Positions 57,058 through 64,000 of a stretch of DNA of 64,000 bases are shown here, in pieces. A program made the translations under genes and the position numbers. Position 1 is the stretch's first letter. Each line of letters opens with the position of its first letter. Under the pieces are notes generated by a model that saw only the letters and a program-made list of their open reading frames with translations, was not told the DNA's origin and made no database searches. The DNA comes from Chlorops oryzae (lineage: Eukaryota; Arthropoda; Insecta; Diptera; Chloropidae): assembly GCA_020466095.1 (NCBI GenBank), contig CM035807.1, forward strand, positions 42,295,725 through 42,359,724, in the 5' to 3' direction.

Positions 57058-57985
57058 AAATATTTGCATAATACTTGCACTTAGTGAGTAAAAAAAAAAG
57101 TTGAAAAATAATTTTTATTTTCTGAGTAAAAAATAAAACTCGAAAAATAATTGTTATTTCCTGATAAAAAAAAAACAACTTGACAAATAATTTTTATTTT
57201 TTGATCACCAAATAAAACTCTGAGAACAACACTCAAATACTAATTTTTCAAATATAATTTATTTCATATTGATTTTTAAATTCAAAAAAAATAATAAATT
57301 TGGGTACCTGATTGAATTATTTATTTCAATATTATAAGTCTGTGATAGCTATTTATATTTACATAGCAGCCCCGCATATTTCAAGTGGGTATTGTAAAAG
57401 TCGTGCATGCCGACAATTTTCATGTTACTCCTACATAGAAAATCACCCTACATTAACAACAAGCATTTTATGCTCATCAATGAGGATAAAACGCTTCGGC
57501 TACATAAGCAATCGAAGCAGAAAACGAATTTTCAATTTTCTGGTCGTCAAAACCTTGCAAGCACTCATCATAAACACAAAAACGGGCTTGTCCTTTCAAA
57601 TCAATAAGTTTGAAGAAACCGAGTAACAAATCGAATGAGTAAAAGCGAGAGGTCCGATTTTTTTATTCTTCATTTTCCCTTTTGTGATTTTTTGCGAAAA
57701 TCCAAAAATTCGCGTTCTTCACGCATTTTTTCAAATCAATGCGTGCGAACAGTTAGGCAATATAAACTCTATTTGCGGGAAAGAGAGGTTCGATCTTTGT
57801 TGACATTTTTTTCAAAAATCTCGTTTGTGTTCCTTCGACTGTTTTGTTTTGGTCGAACTTGTTTTTGCTCGGTCGAACTTTACCTATACAACCCGAATCC
57901 AACCAAGGCGCTAATCGTTCATCATGAAAAATTTCCCTTGAAGCGCCAATATGAATATGGGAACTCTTTAGATTCTATACTCTTT

Positions 57986-58149
57986 GCTCCAGTAGATCCG
58001 ATTGACACGTTTTTTATACCCGACATAGTTTGTGTCGAGGGTATATTGCGTTGCGTGTGGTTGTGTATTACAGACAGCACCAGTCGCAATATACCCTCGA
58101 CACAAACTATGTCGGGTATAAAAAACGTGTCAATCGGATCTACTGGAGC
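57986..58149. repeat. 164-bp palindrome with TATACCC arms
   Basis: The arms of ~64 bp are exact complements and include TATACCCGACATAGTTTGTG and its mirror. The outer TATACCC and GTATATTGCG pieces recall the DINE-like remnant at 18530-18994. Confidence 0.88.
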
Positions 58150-58389
58150 CGCTGATTATTTCCGTACCAATTTCCAATGGGATATCTCGATTTTTATTCA
58201 AATAATCCATAATCTTGGGAATATGAATATTGAATATTCAAATAATCCATAATCTTGGGAATATGAATATTGATTATTGAAATAATCCATAATCTTGGGA
58301 GTATGAATATTGATTATTGAAATAATCCATAATCTTGGGAGTATGAATATTGATTTCCTGAATAATCCGTAATAAAAAAAGACTGATTA

Positions 58390-59388
58390 CACTGTGCGAC
58401 AGCAATTTTCGGGCCCAAACCAAACCAATTGCAAATGAAAGTACACATGTGGAATAGTAAAACCTCAACTGGTTTTTGGTCTGGCAGGCTACAATTTTTT
58501 TTTTACAGTGTATTAAAATTTCGCAATATTGGTCATATACCATACTAAAAAATATGGTAAATCTAGTATAAATATTGATTTTTCTTAAAATTCGTCTGAG
58601 AAGACTTTTAGTAAAATTCAATGACAAACTTTTTTGTAGAACATTTTAACCCTTTAAACCCCACCGTTATGTGACTATTTAACCTAGTTTTCCAAAAACT
58701 GTTCAAAAGCCTTCTTAAACTGGGTATTAAAGGGTTAATATGTTCCACAAAAATATTCCTTGGAAAATTTCACTGGGGGTTGTCAAAGACATTGAGCACC
58801 TATGGGTTAAACCTACTTGAGAAAAGTGTAACCAAATGAAACGGGTGCTTTTTTTTAGAGCCCAGCTCTTTTTCCACCAAAAACAACTCCGAGTTTTATT
58901 TGATATAGAATACATGAAATACATCAGTTAAATTTGGTTACACTTTTCTCAAGTAGGTTTAACCCATAGGTGCTCAATGTCTTTGACAACCCCCAGTGAA
59001 ATTTTCCAAGGAATATTTTTGTGGAACATATTAACCCTTTAATACCCAGTTTAAGAAGGCTTTTGAACAGTTTTTGGAAAACTAGGTTAAATAGTCACAT
59101 AACGGTGGGGTTTAACGGGTTAAAATGTTCTACAAAAAAGTTTGTCATTGAATTTTACTAAAAGTCTTCTCAGACGAATTTTAAGAAAAATCAATATTTA
59201 TACTAGATTTACCATATTTTTTAGTATGGTATATGACCAATATTGCGAAATTTTAATACACTGTAAAAAAAAATTGTAGCCTGCCAGACCAAAAACCAGT
59301 TGAGGTTTTACTATTTGACATGTGTACTTTCATTTGCAATTGGTTTGGTTTGGGCCCGAGCCGATGACCTGAAAATTGTCGCACTGTG
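58390..59388. mobile_element. 999-bp foldback MITE
   Basis: CACTGTGCGACA at the left, GTCGCACTGTG at the right (TIR differing at one base), TTA on both sides (58387-58389, 59389-59391). The arms are inverted copies for about 450 bp with a ~95-bp centre. ORFs in the arms are mirrored and show no domain. The uninterrupted target is seen at 55190-55210. Confidence 0.9.
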
Positions 59389-59969
59389 TTATTCATTACT
59401 CAATCAATTCATAATCCTTTTATCTAAAATTTCGATTTTTCAAGCAATCGCAATTTTTCTTTTTATAAGTATTTTCATACTTTCAATCCGAATTTTTTCA
59501 CTTTGAAATATCAATTTTTCATTATTCAGAAATTTTATTTTTACAATTTGTGATTTCTTTTAATTCAATAATCAAGAATAATGAAGTATGGAAAAATTTA
59601 TAATCAAAAAATCAAAATTCAAAAATTTTTTTTTGCCGATCCCTGGTAGGAACTACGAAATTATATAATAGGAACTACGACATTATATTGTAGGAACTAC
59701 GACATTATATTGTAGAAACTACGATATCAAATCATAGGAACTACGATATCAAATCATAGGAACTACGGGATCGAATCTTGAAAACAAGGGCGGCGGGTTC
59801 GATCCCGCTGCAGCGAGCGTCGTTTTTTTTTTTTTTTTGGAAAAGCAGATAATTTAACATTTATATTATTTAAAAAACTGAGAAATAAAAGATTTTAACA
59901 ATCTTTTAATGCTTAAACAATAAAAAATAAAACTTTATAGGAAGTTCTTGAAAGAGCTTGTGCGTGACG

Positions 59970-60290
59970 CAGTGTTGCCAGTTTAGGGGTTTTCCCCCCT
60001 AGATTTAGGGGTTTTTCCTACTTTTAGGGGGTCGTTTAGGGGGAACAAATTTTTAGGGGCATGGTAAGGGGGAACAAATTTTCCTAGGAGAATTTTAGGG
60101 GCTTATGATATATATGTATAAACAAATATTGTGCGAAGTTTAAAGTGTTTGATACAGAAAATCTGTCAAATTTGTTGTTGTTCTTTCCAAATTACTTTTT
60201 TTCATTTCGAATATTGTACTTTTAAGGGGGCACATTTCGAATCTGGGGGAGTTAAGGAGTAGTTTTAGGGGAGCTACCTGGCAACACTGG
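59970..60290. mobile_element. hAT-type MITE with CAGTGTTGCCAG ends
   Basis: Flanked by GCGTGACG (59962-59969) and GTGTGACG (60291-60298), an 8-bp TSD with one change. The relative at 24590-24620 shows the empty site. Rich in TTTAGGGG. Confidence 0.88.
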
Positions 60291-60540
60291 TGTGACGTTT
60301 TAGAAGGCGCGATGAAATCAACTATTTATTTGGTTCGCGCAACTTACTTTCTGTTCCCCGTATTTTTTCCTTAAAATTCATTTGCCAGTTTAATTATTCT
60401 CCTTTTCTCCACAAATTTTGTTGCCTGCAAAACGATTTGAACTCGGATCTTCCAGATAACAAATCTAGCACACTTCAAATACGCCATTGCGAGATATGAT
60501 TTGAGCTTGCTAGTTTTGTTATATCAATGTAAGTGGGAAA

Positions 60541-60990
60541 CAGTAGAAACTATTAGATTTACAGTAGAACTTATAGTATTTTACGTAGATTCTATGATAT
60601 TTCCATCGTAGATTCTATGATATTTTAATCGTAAAATCTATGATGGACATATTTCTTCCACAGTAGAAACTATTAGATTGACAGTAGAACTTATTGTATT
60701 TTACGTAGATTCTATGACATTTCCATCGTAGATTCTATGATATTTAAATCGTAAAATCTATGATAGACATATTTCTTCCACAGTAGAAACTATTGAATTT
60801 GCAGTAGAAATTATTGTATTTAACGTAGATTCTATGAAATTTCCATCGTAGATTCTATGATATTTTAATCGTAAAATCTATGATGGGCATATTTCTTCCA
60901 CAGTAGAAACTATTATATTTATAGTAAAACTTATTGTATTTTACGTAGATTCTATTATATTTTTCTACGTCTTCCTATCGTAGAAACAAC
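60541..60990 (+). repeat. 120-bp tandem array in the TA-target element
   Basis: CAGTAGAAACTATT begins at 60541, 60661, 60781 and 60901, an exact 120-bp period over about 3.7 units. Each unit holds GTAGATTCTATGAT in more than one place. Confidence 0.95.
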
Positions 60991-61035
60991 AATGCAAAAT
61001 TTTTTCAGTGTAGGAGCGATGACTAGAATAATATG

Positions 61036-61525
61036 CTTTTCACAAATAGCCTCAATCACGTGATTTACCATTCATTCGTGATTTAAAGCTAAATCACGTA
61101 ATTTACCCATAAAAAAAACTGTCAAACTAAATCACGTTATCTGGCGTGTTAAAAGCTAAATCACGCACTAAGTTACGCAAACTCGATATGCAACCCCGCG
61201 TTTTCATCGAAATATCGATAGTTTTCAACAAATCATCTGTCATATCTCTGTCAGTGTTTTCCCAATCGTTGTTATCTTTGCACATCAGCTCGAAAATATT
61301 ATATAAATGCATTAAATTGTAAAAAGCAATTGACCACTTTCCAAAGTCCATATTGGCGCTCATATTGTAAATATCAAACAAACAGTGTTCTTCTTCTTCT
61401 ATTTGTCAGCTGATAGCAGTAAACTTAAAAAACTTCGACTTCGTGGGAACAGTTGTGATTTATTATTTAATGATTTAGCTACATCACGAGATTTAGCACA
61501 ATGTCTGAAAGCCTATAATCTTGAC
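61036..61525. mobile_element. Insertion in the CTAG repeat, ATAAT on both sides
   Basis: The empty site AGAATAATCT...GACAGGG occurs at about 61668-61690. The ends are ATGCTTTTCA and TGAAAGCCT. The inside has repeated AAATCACG blocks in both orientations. Confidence 0.55.
61127..61360 (-). CDS. Short ORF inside a small transposon, unknown
   Basis: A minus-strand frame of about 77 residues from an ATG (MSANMDFGKW) to a stop, with normal-looking composition: KWSIAFYNLMHLYNIFELM, then an acidic NDWENTDRDMTDDL stretch and a RGCISSLRNLVRDL helix. The last residues lie in the repeat itself. It may be a captured host exon or chance. No domain recognised. Confidence 0.25.
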   Translation of the reverse strand, partial: SANMDFGKWSIAFYNLMHLYNIFELMCKDNNDWENTDRDMTDDLLKTIDISMKTRGCISSLRNLVRDLAFNTPDNVI

Positions 61526-61750
61526 AGGGCCTAGCTAGTTTTCTCTATGTTAGGTTAAGCCCAGATAGAAAACACATGCCTGGCGAGGGCTAGATTTGCT
61601 CGACTAGATAAATCTAGCCTGGCGCTAGCTAACGCCTTGCTAGCACCGACGCTATAGGGGCGATGACTAGAATAATCTAGACAGGGCCTAGCTAGTTTTC
61701 TCTAGGTAAAGCCCGGATAGAAACCTCTAGCCTGGCGCCAGAGAGGGGCA

Positions 61751-62575
61751 TTGAGAGGAAATTCCCTACCTTAAAATACTTATGCCCTACATTTATTATT
61801 AACGCAAGTAGTGTTTTTTCATATTAGGAAAAAACATTATTGTCCATACATATGTATATCGATAATCTTAATAACGCAGTAACCAAATGTAAGGTTAATC
61901 AGCTACTTTTTTCCCAAAAGCTTCTATGGGCAATTGTGGATTTTTCCGCTGAAAATTAACATTTGATCTAGGAAATGTAAGGTATTCTTGCCGTTTATTT
62001 TTTGGGTCGCTATCACTGACATCTTCGTTTCAAAAAGGTCGAAATGGTAATGGATAGGTGATGGATAGGAATTCCACAATGAATAAGATATCATTGTATC
62101 GTAATAATTCTTTGAAGAAAATCGGGCATGTGATTGGATTCCCTTTCCCCAAATTTTGGGGAAAGGGATTTTCGTTCTTCCAATATTTTGAAGAATGTAT
62201 GGCAATTTTGAAAGAAATGACATTGTCAAAAACAAAAGAGCGGCTATACGATAAAATTTTCGAATTAAAAAATTTCGAACATATTTAAATTCCCGAGTAT
62301 TTATTTCAATTTCCCGGGGAAATGAATTCCCGGGAATCCAATCACACACCTGAATATGCATATTCGGGAAATTACATTAAATTCATAAGAATTTCAACTC
62401 TTTGCGACAGAAATTTTAATACTTCGTTCTTAAAGAGTGTGTATATACATACAAATATTCTCCAGATATTGGCCTAAAAAATGAGACTGCATTAAAAGGG
62501 AGTACCTATTATAAAAATGCATGAGTTCTAACGATAATTATATTAGGTTTTCAAAACATTGTTTGGTTACTAAGG
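61751..62575. other. Unassigned stretch with a short inverted repeat
   Basis: 62123-62352 has TGTGATTGGATTCCC near both ends in inverted orientation and a perfect CCCTTTCCCC...GGGGAAAGGG hairpin (62140-62168), so a small MITE is likely. No gene. Confidence 0.45.
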
Positions 62576-63480
62576 TTAACCCTTTTATATGACGTACAGT
62601 AATTGCTGAATATTTTGGTAAATCGGATTTGCACTTTTTAGTAACAATTTAATTCAAAATCACTACATGATTTTTATTAATAAAACAATCAAAAACAAAT
62701 CAAGGAAGTTCTTATGAAAAAAAAGAAACTAAATATTGGCAGAAGCTGTTCAAAAAAAATTATGAAATTCTTCTTTCAATGTATGCTACATTACATTGTT
62801 CACTTGTTGTCATAGATAAATTATTTTATATTATGAATTTTTACTTTTCTTCAAGACAACAGGTCTTACTTGTAACGATGTTGCACTTCAATTGAGAGAC
62901 TTTATTTATAAAATCTTAAAACTAGAGGATTTAATGGCAATAGCAGGTAGTTGCTGAGTTGAAAGGAAACATTAATGTCGAAAAAATTCTGCAACAGAAA
63001 ATTCTGCTTGTTTGTTTTTTTTATTTTTAGTATTTAGTTCATGAGAAAAGACTCATGAATAGTAAGGAACAAATTCGGTGGAAGCGGATTCAGAAGTTTT
63101 TCAGCAGCTTTAAAGATGGCCGATTCCGCTATACACGATTTTCGATACTAATTTTTTATTTACGAGAAAAGTGTTTTTTTTTTGTCAATAGTACAAAGAG
63201 GAAAGTCGAAATTTAATATTAACTTTATTTATGTTTGATTTTACTCCATATTTCATTGATTGGCGCGTTTGAAAGTATAACTATTCGAAAAGTCTGGCAA
63301 AACTTTAAAGTCATATCTTTTTAAAATGTCACACAACAGCTGTTGCCGACAGTTTGACGTTACATTTTTCCGACTAAATTGAAGTGGGAATATTAATTTA
63401 TCCTCGCGTTGCAAAAAAAATAAAGTATATGTTGTTATTTATAAAGCATTATTGATTCCTAAAATACATTGTTGACTTGT

Positions 63481-63681
63481 TGCACCCGCGATACAAAAAA
63501 TGTAAAAGTTTACTTTTTTTACAGAAAAAAAAAGCTAACATTCTGAAACTTTGTGAAAGTAAGAAGAAACAAAAACTAAACATAAATTAATCGTTTTTAA
63601 AAGTAAAGTGATTGGCAGGTTAAAATAAACGATAACTTAAATTGGTTGCACCCGCGATTTTGATTTCAGATCGCGGGTGCA
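63481..63681. repeat. Three TGCACCCGCGAT boxes
   Basis: Direct copies at 63481-63492 and 63647-63658, inverted copy at 63670-63681. The last two form a hairpin with an 11-bp loop. They are GC-rich in AT-rich surroundings. Confidence 0.85.
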
Positions 63682-63822
63682 TTTTTTTGTCATTTAACCT
63701 TTTTGTGCGATTTACTACATATTTTGTTATTATGATTTAGCTCGCAGTCACTCGCAGAGAATCTTCTTTAAATATGTGGTTAAAATAGAAATTAATGAAA
63801 AGATATCCATGTTGGATGAACA

Positions 63823-64000
63823 ATGAGAGGGCTGAAACAAATACCAAGCATTCAATCAAAACATTTCTTCCAATTTGAAGAGACTCGTAGCATTTCTGTG
63901 GTGCGCACCTCACGGTCTTATTTTAAATGCAAATTGGTTTTGAAGTTGCCAAAAATCCCCACTAATACAGAAAGTGTTTGGAGTGATGACGACTTGGAGC
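63823..64000 (+). CDS. N-terminal part of an unknown protein at the window edge
   Basis: The ATG at 63823 opens a frame that is still open at the last base (59 codons). It reads from MRGLKQIPSIQ through a basic RTSRSYFKCKLVLKLPK segment to SVWSDDDLE. Acidic segments near the N-terminus are common in piggyBac-type transposases, which fits the upstream TTAA, but no diagnostic motif is reached. A host exon is possible. Confidence 0.4.
   Translation, partial: MRGLKQIPSIQSKHFFQFEETRSISVVRTSRSYFKCKLVLKLPKIPTNTESVWSDDDLE

Larger units (their letters stand above)
55978..57310 (+). mobile_element. Decayed hAT-like element inside the foldback
   Basis: CAGAGACATAACAGTTATAAG at the left resembles the start of the hAT at 28091, and GGGTACCTG at the right resembles its end. 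Subterminal blocks such as CAATAAATTGTT/AATTATTGAACG repeat in both orientations, and a BED-finger piece lies between. No exact TSD, so the limits are tentative. Confidence 0.45.
50286..59645. mobile_element. hAT-type foldback element, hit twice by Harbinger
   Basis: Flanked by identical GTAGGAAC at 50278-50285 and 59646-59653 (8-bp TSD). Its terminus CAGGGATCGGCA is split: CAG at 50286-50288 and GGATCGGCA at 54931, with two Harbinger elements between. The right end is TGCCGATCCCTG. The arms are inverted copies over several hundred bp (54931-55403 and the distal right part), including AATATTCATATTCCCAAGAT-type repeats. Confidence 0.9.
50055..61010 (+). mobile_element. TA-target element, copy 1, with nested insertions
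   Basis: The ends are CACTCTAAAAA and its complement form (TTTTTTCAGTG), with TA on both sides (50053-50054, 61011-61012). Its own sequence is 50055-50285 plus 59654-61010 less the MITE at 59970. It has TAGGAACTACGA repeats, a box B-like GGTTCGATCCC near 59787, and a 120-bp tandem array near the right end. No transposase: non-autonomous, with Tc1/mariner-like target choice. Confidence 0.8.
49945..61750. mobile_element. CTAG-rich repeat, outermost layer of the nested stack
   Basis: Left part 49945-50054 and right part 61011-61750 share AAATCTAGCCTGGCGCTAGC-type sequence. Within the right part, GCTATAGGGGCGATGACTAG (about 61650-61670) shows the empty version of the site hit at 50053/61011. 61036-61525 is a further insertion. 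Confidence 0.6.
62576..64000 (+). mobile_element. Possible piggyBac-like element, 5' part
   Basis: TTAA at 62576-62579 followed by CCCTTTTATATGACG resembles the start of piggyBac-family elements, which insert at TTAA. A frame with an acidic N-terminus opens at 63823 and leaves the window. Three TGCACCCGCGAT boxes lie between. The right end is not in the window, so this is tentative. Confidence 0.35.

Noticed and set aside
57635..58252. 205-residue plus-strand frame
   Set aside because: Runs through an exact palindrome and into foldback repeats; cannot be a real gene as read.
58274..59506. ORFs in the arms of the 999-bp foldback
   Set aside because: Mirrored in both arms, no motif.
60541..60990. 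CRISPR-like array
   Set aside because: Head-to-tail 120-bp satellite units with no spacers.
61924..62361. 145-residue minus-strand ORF
   Set aside because: Crosses a small inverted-repeat element with a perfect hairpin; no domain.

Overview
The window is eukaryotic, intron-containing and very rich in transposable elements. The mix of families points to an insect, most likely a fly: BEL/Pao LTR elements, DD34D mariners, two-gene PIF/Harbinger elements, BED-finger hAT elements, a DINE-1-like element that starts TATACCC and carries a central tandem array, and fly-type TATA/TCAGT core promoters. I cannot name the species. Only two stretches look like host genes: a three-exon gene for a 119-residue secreted protein (16120-16868, +) and the last exon of a coiled-coil protein gene (47705-48458, -). 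Nearly everything else that can be identified is a mobile element or its remains. Boundaries were set by reading terminal inverted repeats (TIRs), target-site duplications (TSDs) and splice sites by eye.

Layout. 1-5018: 3' part of a BEL/Pao element whose pol is broken by frameshifts, with an extra zinc-knuckle ORF and the 3' LTR. 5019-10699: a 5.7-kb foldback with arms of about 1.5-1.6 kb, each carrying two tRNA-like Pol III promoter modules. 11145-11916: 5'-truncated, internally deleted mariner. 13879-14294: MITE split by a tRNA-derived SINE. 16022-17288: the secreted-protein gene followed directly by a transposon end. 20352-23220: decayed LINE (endonuclease, RT, RNase H) on the minus strand. 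23482-24274: BEL leader/LTR fragment. 24277-27808: TA-target element holding a mariner that itself holds a DINE-1-like insertion. 28091-30765: hAT with exact ends. 32512-33729: remains of a Polinton/Maverick-like integrase and a companion protein. 34458-35199: transposase-like ORF beside a 100-N gap. 35436-36726: full-length mariner. 38746-42461: internally deleted BEL element with both LTRs and a TSD. 42576-46829: two DNA transposons. 47705-48458: host exon.

49945-61750 is a stack of nested insertions. A CTAG-rich repeat holds a TA-target element (50055-61010). That element holds a hAT-type foldback (50286-59645), whose first three bases (CAG) were used twice as the target of two Harbinger elements (50289-53131 and 53135-54927). 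The stack also holds a 999-bp near-palindrome, a small hAT MITE and several palindromic MITEs. The right edge (62576-64000) is probably the 5' part of a piggyBac-like element that runs out of the window.

Functionally the window is a record of transposition. The most intact coding capacity is in Harbinger 1 (transposase plus Myb/SANT-like partner). The hAT has one internal stop. Mariner copy B has one stop and lacks its third catalytic Asp. The rest are fragments.
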